41,031 bases of DNA from Chara braunii (taxonomy: Eukaryota > Streptophyta > Charophyceae > Charales > Characeae): positions 4,263,147-4,304,177 of the forward strand of contig BFEA01000004.1 in the NCBI GenBank assembly GCA_003427395.1. The letters are read 5' to 3'. The position numbers and the translations under genes were made by a program. Below are positions 1-10,319 of the stretch, one piece after another (the stretch's first letter is position 1; each line of letters opens with the position of its first letter). The notes under the pieces were generated by a model. The model saw only the letters and a list, made by a program, of their open reading frames with translations. It had not been told where the DNA came from and searched no databases.

Positions 1-65
<65 letters not shown>
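1..65. repeat. (CT)n microsatellite at window start
   Basis: An uninterrupted CT dinucleotide run opens the window. A similar run closes it (41000-41031), so the window is probably a contig that broke at CT microsatellites on both sides. Confidence 0.97.
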
Positions 66-66
<1 letters not shown>

Positions 67-192
67 ACTACGTGTGTAGTGCAACTGGATATGGCAGATC
101 ATCCCCACCTCATGTGGTATGTGCAGAGGGCAACACACTACCACTACTCCCTAACTCCAACCGCCAGGCTGCACTCAAGAGTGAAGTCCAGA

Positions 193-290
193 TCCATATG
201 GAACCCAACAGTGGCCTTCTTGATGCAGCGCTAACCAAGGAACTGAAGATGAAGGTCCACCAAAGGTAAGTCTTCTCAGTAGCTCCCTCC
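193..290 (+). repeat. Dispersed repeat R, copy 1
   Basis: The segment around 203-255 is similar to 15019-15080. Both carry 'cccaacagtggccttc', then 'gcagcgct', 'accaaggaa' and 'gaaggt.cacc' in the same order and spacing. Both are followed by pyrimidine-rich DNA with 'actcctccatag..atgga' style matches (about 400 and 15150). Translated in the same frame, the two copies keep P-N-S-G-L, A-A-L-T-K-E and K-V-H, so the repeat may derive from an old coding sequence. I do not recognise the family. A GT at 269-270 ('aaaggtaagt') resembles a splice donor, but there is no independent support for an exon. Confidence 0.5.
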
Positions 291-1011
291 TTTTCCCCCT
301 CCTGTTCACCTCTCAAGTTCCCTACTTGCCTCCATAGGAAATGTGGACTTCGTCTTCCTTCCCCCATAGGCACTCTACTCCCCTCGTCTCCACCTTACTC
401 CTCCATAGGCATGGAGGTGTTCTTCATCACCCTCTAGCTCCTCATCGTCCTCATTCTCCGCCAACCTCTCCCTCTCGGAGCAGTAGCCTAACTGCTTCAT
501 GAATGTCCACCCTTGCATTCTCCACCGAATTATTGCCTCTTTTCCCGGGCATGTACTCTTACCTTTCCGAGTGCTGTTTGGACCAGACCAAAGTGTTCCT
601 AGGCTTACCAGTTCCCTTTTTCGGTGGGGACATCAATCCAGACTTTGAGCTACTCCTGCAGCTGTGTTACCCTGGCTGGCATGGTACCGGATCGAGTCCA
701 GTATCATCATGACTCGTCCTTGCTGCATAAACGACTCGAGGGCGTACCAAAGTTGGTGGAAAATCTTGACCGGATCACTGTTTCTACCCCTCACCATCTG
801 GCAATTCCTGCAAGTCCTCGTCTAGCCAAATATTGGTCCTGCACCTGCAATCACACCTATTTCCCGGACTATCCCTTCCCAGGAGATAGAAACAGAACAC
901 TGGAACAGAGTTCTCAGACTGGAACTGAGGCCATTGCAATTATGGAATCTAAGAGTGGCTGATTTTTGTTATTTTCTTGAAGCCAGTGCACAGTGCCCCT
1001 ATGTCGAAAAT
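291..1011. other. Non-coding stretch, no recognised feature
   Basis: Pyrimidine-rich non-coding DNA. Short open frames here show no recognisable domain or conserved motif. The first part (to about 480) may belong to repeat R. I see nothing else to annotate. Confidence 0.6.
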
Positions 1012-1133
1012 GAGTTCAAACTGCAACTGGTTAAGTATACATTATTCCGCGAGTGACGAGTTAACCTGGCCGGCGTACCGATATGCCGGAAAAATCCGTG
1101 TGACTGTCTGAAAAAAAAAAAAGAGTTCAAACT
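1012..1133 (+). mobile_element. Short poly(A)-tailed retro-insertion with 11-bp target-site duplication
   Basis: A unit of about 100 bp (1023-1122) ends in an A12 run (1111-1122). It is flanked by the identical 11-mer gagttcaaact at 1012-1022 and 1123-1133. Poly(A) plus a direct duplication of this length is the mark of LINE-mediated target-primed reverse transcription. The body (gcaactgg...actgtctg) matches no tRNA, 5S, 7SL or spliceosomal RNA that I can recognise, and it does not resemble the 3' end of the large LINE at 2921-14459. It may be a SINE, a processed small RNA, or the 5'-truncated tail of another LINE. Confidence 0.6.
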
Positions 1134-2768
1134 AAGTTTGAACTGCAAAGTATTTCTGACACAGCTGTTAATGTGTCACGACTTCCGTGGCACGGCCTAC
1201 AGGAGCTAAATGGGTGCTGGTGTGGTACATGCTGAGCCTGCACACGGGCCCCATTCTGGGGGCCCGACGGTTGCTGGGGACCCCTGTGCCGCACGCCCTC
1301 CGGCACGCGCCCTGGAGGCCCACGGCTGGCCCTCAGGCCGCAGGATTCGATTTGAGGCAGCATTTATTTATTTTATTTATTTATTTGTTTGCTGTCCTAT
1401 TTTTGTCTGTTCAGGCGTCGTTTTGGACCTGCAGTTCCCAAGGCCGCGCCTTGGGCCAGGTACGCCAGTAGGCAGGCCTCCCCTGTCCAGGTACAGGGTT
1501 TGGATGTCCGGTCAGGACCCAGATCCTGTAGGCCCACGTTCTGGGCACACGCAAAGAGGCAGTCCAGCCGGCCCAGCTCTACTTATGGCTGGGCCACGGC
1601 TGGACAGACACACAGTTGGAGTAGCTCACTTCTTGGGCGACACGCTGGTGGAGCAGCGCCGAACTCTCAGTGCTACGCTGGAGGTAGAGGTAGAGGCGTA
1701 GGTAGGCAGAGGGGCGGAGGCCATACCTGCATCAGCGGTACTTACCTGGGTGCCATAGCCGTGCTCCACGCCGGCAACCCGTACAGGCACAACGAGGAGG
1801 ACGACATCTTCTTTTTCTTCTTTACCTCGCCCTCCGTCTTTTCTCCCTCCTTCCTCCTCCTTCTTCTTCTTCTTCTTCTTCTTCTTCTTTCGGAGAGAGA
1901 GAGAGAGGTTACAGGCAGAGGTTACATCGGGCATGAGGCCCAGGATCTGACTCGACATTTTTGTGGCAGTCATTGATTGGACATTCGGCAGGGGGACTAT
2001 TTTTGGACTTCGCTATTGTGGTCTTGGTCTTCTCCATCTTCGTCTCGCCGCTCCCCCCATATCTCATCCGTGGTATCTCCCCCATGTCCGTGTGCAAGGA
2101 GGGACCTTTCTTCTGTGTATACGGTCCCTCCTCCCTCTCTCACATGTGTGGTGTATGATGGGATGTTGCGTCAGTCCCTGATAGGTCAGGTCATATCTTT
2201 GAGTCTTCCGCTGCGCTACTGGATGTACATTGCTTGTGGATGATTTGCGGACATTGCATTGTCCATTCGAGTCCTTTTCATCACTCTGCAGATCCTTGGC
2301 TCCCCATACATTTCTCGACCGAGCATGTATCATGGTGCCAGCCAAAATGGAAAACACGCCGGTTTTTCTTTTTCGGTGCACAGGGCGTTTCCAGGCTCGG
2401 CAAGGAAAGGGTCGTAAACTGGTGGTTTAACATGCAACAAACAAAGCTAGGATTGATAGAGTAATATGAGATATCTCAGCTGATATGACTGTGCTCACTG
2501 CTAGACGCCAATGGTGGATACTAGGAATGGCTCCCCCGTTCATGTCACTTGCACTTTCTTTGTTTGTAGTGTCCTATGCGCGTGCAAGGGTTTGCCAGTT
2601 TGAGAGGTCTGAAAATTGATTCGGAACTGGTTAGGTAGTCTATGCAAACCCTGGCCCTAACAGCTACTGAAAACACTACATTTCTAGCCTCAGCAGTACC
2701 TGGATCAAACCCCATAGCCGTCATCTAGCACTACAAGGAAAAGCCGAACACAATTGTGAGCCGGCATG
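1134..2768. other. Non-coding stretch with simple repeats
   Basis: No reading frame here carries a recognisable domain. Contents are a (TTTA)n-like tract at about 1364-1390, a GC-rich block at 1187-1760 and a TTC/CTT tract at about 1800-1890 followed by a short (GA)n. The order of a GC-rich block with 'gtacttacctggg' and then a TTC tract resembles the LTR family at 15286-16786. It could therefore be a very diverged LTR, but I could not define its ends. Confidence 0.45.
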
Positions 2769-2826
2769 GGCCCATCCCCCTTAGTTCGAACTCCTTTGAG
2801 AAGAGTATTACGCTACCACTGAGGAT
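2769..2826 (-). repeat. tRNA-like remnant (possible SINE head)
   Basis: Read on the minus strand, the segment has a D-arm-like 'cctcagtggtagcg'. A possible anticodon stem (ACTCT/GGAGT, 7-nt loop) follows, and then a B-box-like 'gttcgaact'. The variable region is missing and no acceptor stem closes it, so this is not a functional tRNA gene. It may be the degenerate head of a tRNA-derived SINE or chance similarity. Confidence 0.25.
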
Positions 2827-2903
2827 AGGAAAACTAATTCAAATGCACAGGTTTATTGGGTATTACAGATTAATCTTCACCAAATAATGGTGTAAGAAAA
2901 GTC

Positions 2904-2920
2904 AGAAAGGTAGACAAATT
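2904..2920 (+). repeat. Target-site duplication of the LINE, 5' copy
   Basis: The 17-mer agaaaggtagacaaatt occurs here and again, without mismatch, at 14460-14476, directly after a poly(A) tract. An exact 17-bp match placed this way is not expected by chance. It sets the 5' edge of the LINE at 2921. Confidence 0.85.
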
Positions 2921-3019
2921 GATTACATATGTAAAACACAAATATTGTGATAAAATAATTGTGGAACACAAACATAGAAATAGAAACCTGCAGCATGACT
3001 GGAAGGTAGAACTGCTGAT

Positions 3020-3260
3020 TCGGGGGATGTCTGACCGCGCTCGCGCCATCCGGTTAGCGCCACGCTGCGATAGACCCGCGTCTCACGCCCCCGGCCGTCA
3101 GCGCCCGAATTGGCGCCATCGAGGGATCGACGTCAAGGTTCGAGAACGACGAAGCGCCATGTCACCTCGAAGCCCCCATAAGGCAGCCATAGCCCTGCTG
3201 GCATGAAGGGTAGGACCACGTGCGCACGCCTTGCGCGTGCGCCCAGGTCGCCATTTTTTT
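3020..3260 (+). promoter_or_regulatory. GC/CpG-rich start of the LINE leader
   Basis: A CpG-dense block ('gcgctcgcgccatccgg', 'cgcacgccttgcgcgtgcgc') sits just inside the 5' end of the LINE, between an AT-rich 80 bp and the pyrimidine array. LINE internal promoters lie in this position. The promoter role is inferred from position and composition, and no defined transcription-factor site is claimed. Confidence 0.3.
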
Positions 3261-3399
3261 TTGCCGTTTGAGTCGCGTGAGAAGAACAAAGTCTTTGCGA
3301 AGGAGCTGCTAGGTGTCAACAAACGGTATCAGCGGACATTAGAGGAAGCCATTCAAGTCCAAACCATAACCGAGTGAGATCTGACAGTATCTCTGACCT

Positions 3400-6350
3400 C
3401 TTTGCCCAGTCTAGTGTGCTAACCCTCTCTAAAACTTCTCCCCCCTCTACTTACCAACAGCTCACCCATTAGCGTCTACCTCTCATTCCCCTCTCTTACC
3501 GGTGATACCCAGTCCAATTAACTCAACTTTCCTAGCCCTTCTCTTTTCAGCTCCTCCTCAATCCATATCCCACTCCCCTCAGCCACGCCAACAATCTCAA
3601 CCGGCCTTTCGACTGCCTCCCCCTTCCTCTCACCTTTGTCAAAATCCCCCCCCCCAACCTCCCAACCGCCCACTACCCCTCATACCCCCCCATACCGACC
3701 CCCTCCTCCCCTCCCCTCTCATCATAGTCTCCACCACAACCATCTCGTTAACTTCCCCAAATGTCGCGACTTAATACTCCTCCGCCATCGATCTCTCCCC
3801 CCTTAGAGCATTCCCCATCCCGATTCCATCTCGGCCCCATCCTGATCCCATCTCGATCCCACCCCAACCCCATCGTGACCCATTCCGACCCCATCTCGAC
3901 CCCATCCCGACCTCATCTCAACCCCGTACCGACCCCGTCCCGACTCCAACTACCCCTATTCTCTCCTTTCCCCATTCCACCCCGATTCCATTCCGAGCTC
4001 ATCCCAATCCTAGCCTGCTCCTACCCGATTCCCTCCCCGATCCCACCCCCATCCCAATCTCGGCCCTTCCCCACTCTTCGAGCCCATCTCGATCTCGCTA
4101 TCCCATTTCGATCTCCTTTCGAATCGATCCCGATCCCAGCTCGACTCCCTCTCGACCTTATCTCATCCCCATACCGACCCCACCTCAACCCCGTACCGAC
4201 GCTATCCCGACTCCAACTACCCCCACTCTCTCCTTTCCCCATTCCACCCCAATTCCATTCCGAGCTCATCCTAACCCCAGCCTGATCCCACCCCGGATCC
4301 CACCCCGGATCCCACCTCGATCCCATCCCCATAACCCCGTACCGACCCTATCCCGACTCCAACTACCCCCATTCTCTCCTTTCCCCATTCCACCCCGATC
4401 CCATTCCGAGCTCATCCTAATCCTAGCATGACCCCACCCTGGATCCCACCCCGATCCCATCCCCATCCCAATCTCGGCCCTATCCCACTTTTCGAGTCCA
4501 TCTCAATCTCGCTACCTCAACTCCCCCTCGACCTTACCTCATCCCTATACCAACCTCATCTCAACCCCGTACCGACCCGATCCCGACGCCAACTACCCCC
4601 ATTCTCTCCTTTCCCCATTCCACCCCCGATCCCACTCCGAGCTCATCCCAATCCGAGCTTGATCCCACCCCATTTCGATGTCCTTTCGAATCCATCCCGA
4701 TCCCAGCTCGACTCCCTCTCGACCTTATCTCATCCCCATACCGACCCCACCTCAACCCCATACCGACGCTATCGTGACTTACCCCCACTCTCTCCTTTGC
4801 CCATTCCACCCCGATTCCATTCCGAGCTCATCCTAATCCCAGCCTGATCCCACCCCGGATCCCACCCCGGATCCTACCCCGATCCCATCCCCATAACCCC
4901 GTACCGACCCTATCTTGACTCCAACTACCCCCATTCTCTCCTTTCCCCATTCCACCCCGATCCCATTCCGAGCTCATCCTAATCCTAGAATGACCCCACC
5001 CTGGATCCCACCCCGATCCCATCCCCATCCCAATCTCGGCCCTATCCCACTTTTCGAGTCCATCTCGATCTCGCTACCTCAACTCCCCCTCGACCTTACC
5101 TCGTCCCTATACCAACCTCATCTCAACCTCGTACCGACCCGATCCCGACGCCAACTACCCCCATTCTCTCCTTTCCCCATTCCACCCCCGATCCCACTCC
5201 GAGCTCATCCCAATCCGAGCCTGATCCCACCCCAGGTCCCACCCCGATCCCATCCCCATCTCAATCTCGGCCCTATCCCACTTTTCGAGCCCATCTCGAT
5301 CTCGCTAGTTTCATTTCGTTCCCCTCTCGAAGCCATTCCGATCCCAGCTCGACTCCCCCTCAACCTTACTTCGACTCCACACCGATCCCATTCAGACCCC
5401 AGCCTGATCCCATCTCGATCCCTTCCCGTTCCTATATCGACCCCATCCCGACCTCATCTCGACCCCAACCCGATCCCATCTCTACCCCATCCCGACCCTA
5501 TCCCGACCCCAACTGCCCCCATGCTCTTCTAGCCTCATTTCACCCCAACCCCAGTCCGAGCTCATCCCGATCCTGGCCTGACCCCACCACTGATCCTACC
5601 CGGATCCCATCCACACTTCGATCCCATCTCAACCCTGTCTCCCTTCTGAACCCATCTCGTTCTTTTATCCCATCTTGATCCCATCTCGATTTCTTCCCGA
5701 TCCCAGCTCGATCCCATCTCAACCTCACCTCAACCCCATCTTGATCCCACCTTGACCCCATCCTAATCCCTTCTTGATCCCATTCCGACCTCATCTTGAC
5801 CACATCCCGAGCCTATTTCGACCCCAGTTCGATCCCATCTCAACCCCATCCCGACCCTATCCCGACCTCAACTGCCCCCTTTTCCCCCTATCCTCATTTC
5901 ACCCCTATCCAATTTTGAACTCGTCCCAATCCTAGCCCGATCCCACCCCGATCCCACCCCGATCCCACCCTTAGTCTACCCTCGATCCCAGCCGGATTCT
6001 CTCCCCTCTTCATCCGACCCCATCCCGACTCCTCCTATCTCCAGTTGTCGAAACTTCACTGGCTACTAATCCCGTTTCGCGCCCACCTCAACCTGGTTTC
6101 GACCCCAACCGATTCACATTTTATTCCTGACTGAATCCCTCAAGGATCCAACTTTCATTCGAAAATGATCCCCTTCCGATCCGAACACGATCCCGACCTC
6201 ACCCCATCCTATCCCGTCTCCAGCCCCTCCCATCCTAGTCCCACCTCAATCCTAATCCGACCCTGTCTCGGTCCTATTTGAACCCCGTCCTGATCCAACC
6301 CAGCTAGCTTCCGATCTTACCCTGACTGTCAAACCGAACCCCAACAGGTC
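3400..6350 (+). repeat. Cytosine-rich tandem array in the LINE 5' leader
   Basis: About 2.9 kb of degenerate short units built from words such as 'cccatctcgacc', 'ccgatcccat' and 'ccgaccccatc' (roughly 11-12 nt) with very little G on the + strand. Larger units are superimposed. The phrase beginning 'ctctcctttccccattcc' recurs near 3962, 4229, 4374, 4605, 4789, 4937 and 5167. A block of about 562 bp is repeated (4281-4842 against 4843-about 5230). Long open frames across the array (Pro/Ser/Ile/His repeats on +, Gly/Trp/Asp repeats on -) follow from the repeat and are not taken as genes. Arrays of promoter monomers are known in the 5' UTR of some L1 elements, and the placement here invites that comparison. 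Confidence 0.9.
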
Positions 6351-6405
6351 CAGGCACTCAACGGGATAGGGGCTGGATAGTAGGACTGGCCTCCCCCGTT
6401 CTAAA

Positions 6406-8676
6406 ATGGCCTCTTCGTCCCAAAATGCGGCCACAATGAACCCAAACATGTTGGAAAAATGTATCAGTGTGATTGATAACGAAGCCCTCAAATTTCTGAC
6501 TGACAGGACGAAGGTTTAAGGGATACAGACAACGGAAACACAAAAGGTGGATGGCAAAGAAGAAGAGGTAATAGTTTGGAAGTATCCGGAAGAGAAAGTC
6601 GCTGAGCTGGATGACTTGCACGAAAGGCATGGCGTGGTATTTAATTTCACACGCAATGGAGCAGAACTCCAACCTGCAGAGAAGAGAAAATGGGTGATCG
6701 ACACAATAAAAAGGGAACTGAAGCTCAAGCAATCTGGCGAAACCTTCACACTGCAAAATTTGGGTCGTAACAACGTCCTGTCCTTGTTCATCCGGGAAGA
6801 AAACACAAAAGCGGCTGCAGAAATGCAATCCAGGAACTGCAACGGCTCAATTTGCACGATTTCCAAGTGGAAGAAACTGAACACCCAAAGACAAGACCCA
6901 GTGTTCTCGGTTTCATACAAACAAACACTCTTGAAAGAGAACTTTTAGGTTCAGTTTGGCAACATTCCACTTGGGTTCCAAGGCCTGTTAGTGGATAGGC
7001 TAGAGAAACAATACACAACAAACAGGATCCTTAAATGGATCCTGCCTGCGCTCGAATTTTTGGCCCCGCATTGCGGGTAGCTGACTGCAGTATTGGAGGT
7101 GAAGACGGACAGCCCCCCTGTCTTTCCACGGACATGGAAACTACGAATTGAAAATAGAGTCGCAGACATCAAGATCTCCACAAAAAGCTCCCCAATCTGT
7201 TTTCGGTGCAGGGAGCGAGGCCACATGGGGACCGATCCCAATTGTCCCAAATACCTGAAACAGCCAAAGGAGCGTAAACTCCTTCCCAATATGCTGGTCG
7301 AAGTGGAAGAGGCTTCGGGCATATGGTTTGTCGTAGACAGTAATTATGATGGTTGGGACTTTGACGACAACCTGGAGGAACCAGATTGGGTTTGGCACCA
7401 CGTGGACAAGGAACCTATGGTCAAGAACCCGAACATTTTTCCTCCAGCTGACAGGAGATGGCAGAAGAAAGCAATGGGGAAGGTGCCAGCCAACCCAACA
7501 AAATTTAAAACTGACCCTCTCATCGACCCTCAGGTTATCAGAGAAGAGAAGGATCGGGAAGACTTGTTGTGGGATTTAGATGCAGTAAGGGAGCAGGTAA
7601 TGTAGGAATTTGACAAGGAAGTGTCCAACCTTAGGAGCAGGCTGAAAGATCTGGAACAGGCATCTCTCCAGTCAAGGACTATGACCCAAACAGAGAACAA
7701 ACGAACCCTGAACAAGGAAGACGAACATGAAATCATGGAGGGGGGTCTTAAGAAGAGAAAAGCAATCAACGCAGGGGGGAAAGAGGAAATTGTAACCAAA
7801 CCTGCTGGGGTTTGCCAAGGAGACAAGGCCAACACAACAGGGAAGGCTGAGTCGGAAACAAGTGCAGATGTGAGTGGTATAGAGGAGGACAACTCTGCGA
7901 GGGAAAGTGAAAAGGAATCCCAACGTTCTCTTCAGTGGCTCAAGGAGTATGTGGAGAAATTCAAAAGGGAAAGGGAGCATGCTTTTGACGTTCGCATAGC
8001 CTGTCTTAAACATGCTGAGAACGCCCAACTAATTGGCAAGAGGAGCGTGTTTAGAGGAAATGGGATTTCAAACAACCAGTTTGAGGCTCTTAGGAAAGCC
8101 AGGTCAGAGGAATTGTCAGAATATACGGCCTTCAGGTATGCAGAAAAGAAGAGGGCAAGAGAACAAGGTGTGAAAGACAAGGACAAAACCATTCTTGGCT
8201 GTAAGGATGAATTCCAAAATCTGAGACCCAAGAAATTGAAATCAGGAAAGAACCAGAAGAAGAAGGAAAATGTTGCAGATCAAATGGAAACCAAGGAAGA
8301 GTCGAAGCGCTCCCTGCTGGAAAAAGAAGCAGCAGTGGTATTAGCCCAAACAGACAAACGGAAGAGGCTGAACGAGGAATATGCCCCGGAGTCCACCACA
8401 ATCGATCACATTGCCAAAAAGGCAGCACCCCTTGTTGAGGAAACCGCCAGATCTGCGCGGATCACCTTGATGAACATTCGGCCGCTTATCGCGGCAAATC
8501 CTGGGCTTTGGGGAAGGTCAAAATGTAGCCGATATCCTTCGGAAAAGGGTAACCACTCACTGCCTACCCATTGGGGGTTTACGATACAATTCCAAATGAA
8601 ACAACACAGGAAGACACACACTTTCAATCGGGTCAAGAGCAAGAGGATCAGAACGAGGAGACAACCACAGATCTAA
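6406..8676 (+). pseudogene. LINE ORF1: nucleic-acid-binding protein, DUF4283-like region plus zinc knuckle, with in-frame stops
   Basis: ATG at 6406 opens a frame that stays coherent to the TAA at 8674 but is interrupted by TAA (6517), TAG (6946), TAG (7078) and TAG (7603). Protein-like sequence continues across each stop, so these are point lesions rather than gene ends. The N-terminal half resembles the RNA-binding-like DUF4283 region of plant LINE ORF1 proteins ('LGFQGLLVDRLEK', 'PHCG', 'LEVKTDSP'). At about residue 265 there is a zinc knuckle, CFRCRERGHMGTDPNC, spaced C-x2-C-x4-H-x6-C where C-x2-C-x4-H-x4-C is usual. The C-terminal 350 residues are Lys/Glu-rich and probably coiled coil. 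ORF1 proteins coat LINE RNA and act as chaperones during target-primed reverse transcription. The product is non-functional as it stands unless stops are read through. Confidence 0.72.
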
Positions 8677-9158
8677 GGAAACATCCTCCCCAGGCATCCA
8701 CGCCGCTGATCGTTAAGTTGTCGGAAACCGCACAACTGAGATCAGGGATGAGATGGAGACCCTGAAGAACTGTAACGGCAGTCCCATACAGCATCCTGGC
8801 AGGCTCAGGCCTGCCTGCGGAGCTGAATGCCGTTTCAATCGCGACCCTGGTCACAGCAGGCACGTTGGAGGGAGATGAGATTTCGACACACGAGCGTACG
8901 CGGTTGACTGGGACCAGTTTTACAGGAGCGATGGATCAGACAACGACTCTTCGGGCTGGTTTTCGGATGGGGATTTTGAGGACGAGAAAGATGGAACAGG
9001 GGACGGATTTGGGTAAAGACAACAAGGAAAGCATGGGGCCATACAAGATGGACGACACTGGGTCGGCCTCACCCTCAAGGTCGATGCAGGACTCAGGGGG
9101 GTCCGACAGGGGAGAAGACCTGAAAGGGGGGGACACAAGTGGCCCTACCCCCTCTTAA
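8571..9158 (+). pseudogene. Possible frameshifted tail of LINE ORF1 / ORF1-ORF2 linker
   Basis: From about 8571 the frame shifts, and a Gln/Glu/Thr-rich stretch (to a TGA at 8763) is followed in the same frame by a Gly/Asp-rich stretch (8865-9158). Composition resembles the acidic C-terminus of ORF1, but no domain is recognisable. It could equally be inter-ORF spacer. It ends a few bases before the start of the endonuclease frame. Confidence 0.35.
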
Positions 9159-9169
9159 AGAACAACTGT

Positions 9170-10184
9170 TTGGTCCGGGGTCTGCAGCCAGCAGTTAGGG
9201 TCGGGGTAATGGAGGACTTTAGGAGAACGGCCAACACAAGGGTTGTCCAGGATGAACGGAGACACCAAGGGATTATTCTTCGTTGTTGGAACGTCAACGG
9301 TTTGGGGAATGTGGAGGAGAAGAAAGACAAGATGTTCGACTTAATAAAAGGTTTAACAGTGAGCAACAAGAAGGTAGCAAACATCATACTGCTACAAGAA
9401 ACTCATCTTACTGCATCCAGTGAACATACTAGGATAAAAAAGATGGTTGCAAGGAAGTTGGGAGGGATTAAGGAGGAAGTATGGGCAGAGGACAACACTG
9501 TTGGGAGGGATTAAGGAGGGCAGAGGACAACACTTCAAGTACAAAAGGCACGACCATCTTAATACCCAACTCCTAAAGATTCCTCCAAGCAGGGGAGGTG
9601 GTGGATAGGGAAGCCGGTCTTATCAATGGGAGGTGGTGCTCTATGCATTTGAAATGGAACGAAGAGGACTTTGCTTGCTCAACGTCTATGCCCCTAATGA
9701 ACCTACGAAGAGGACCGCCTTCATAGCTAGCCTAGACAAAAGAATCCCCCCATTGTTCTGTGCATAGTGGCTGGAGATTGGAATGCCACCTTGGACCCTT
9801 TTATGGATCGTATATCCCGTTCACCTAACTCGGGCAGCTCTCAAGAGGCGTTGCCAATCCAAAAATTGATGATAGATCATGGTCTGATTGACCCGTTTAG
9901 AACCATGCACCCGTCCCACCAGAGCCTTCTCGTTAATAAAAAAGAACCACGCTCAACACACGACTTTCTCACGTATAGATTACTTCTTAATCTCAGAGAT
10001 ATTGATGGGGGCAGTCAAAGGCACACAAGTATTACCCCTAGCCCCATATCCATGGCTAGACCACAAGCCTATAGAATTGATAATTAGTTTTGAGCAGTTA
10101 GTCAAAGAAGGGAACAACTTCCACAAACTAAACAATTCCCTGCTACTGACCCAGACCTTCCAAGAAGGGGTACGGGATTGCTAG
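9170..10184 (+). pseudogene. LINE ORF2 part 1: APE-type endonuclease, broken
   Basis: The endonuclease that would nick target DNA survives as three frame segments. The first (9170-9514) has the N-terminal core 'RCWNVNGLGN' and 'IILLQETHL', which holds the metal-binding Glu. The second (9767 on) has 'AGDWNATLDP', where GDWN/GDFN is a catalytic motif. The third (to 10184) has 'SRIDYFLIS' and 'LDHKPIEL', in which the usual Ser-Asp-His is Leu-Asp-His. A 42-bp tandem duplication (about 9459-9534) and several stops separate the segments. The last segment stops at TAG (10182) and then continues in the same frame toward the RT. The fold is recognisable but the enzyme cannot be made intact. Confidence 0.75.
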
Positions 10185-10319
10185 CAAGGGCAAAGAAACT
10201 CTCTGCTAGCCACTCAGGATCGGTGGGAATGGTTCCAAAAAAGCTATCTGAACGTTTCAAAGACGATAGCGAAGCTCTCTAGAAATCTTTCATCCATTAG
10301 GAAACAAAATAGGCAGACG

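Noticed and set aside
1187-1976. Host coding gene in the GC-rich block
   Set aside because: Overlapping frames on both strands, no domain, ends in a TTC tract like the LTRs.
2769-2826. Functional tRNA gene on the minus strand
   Set aside because: No acceptor stem and no variable region. Kept only as a low-confidence tRNA-like remnant.
3502-5803. Long open frames of Pro/Ser/His/Ile repeats (+) and Gly/Trp/Asp repeats (-) across the array
   Set aside because: They follow from the short-period repeat, exist in several frames on both strands, and match no protein family.
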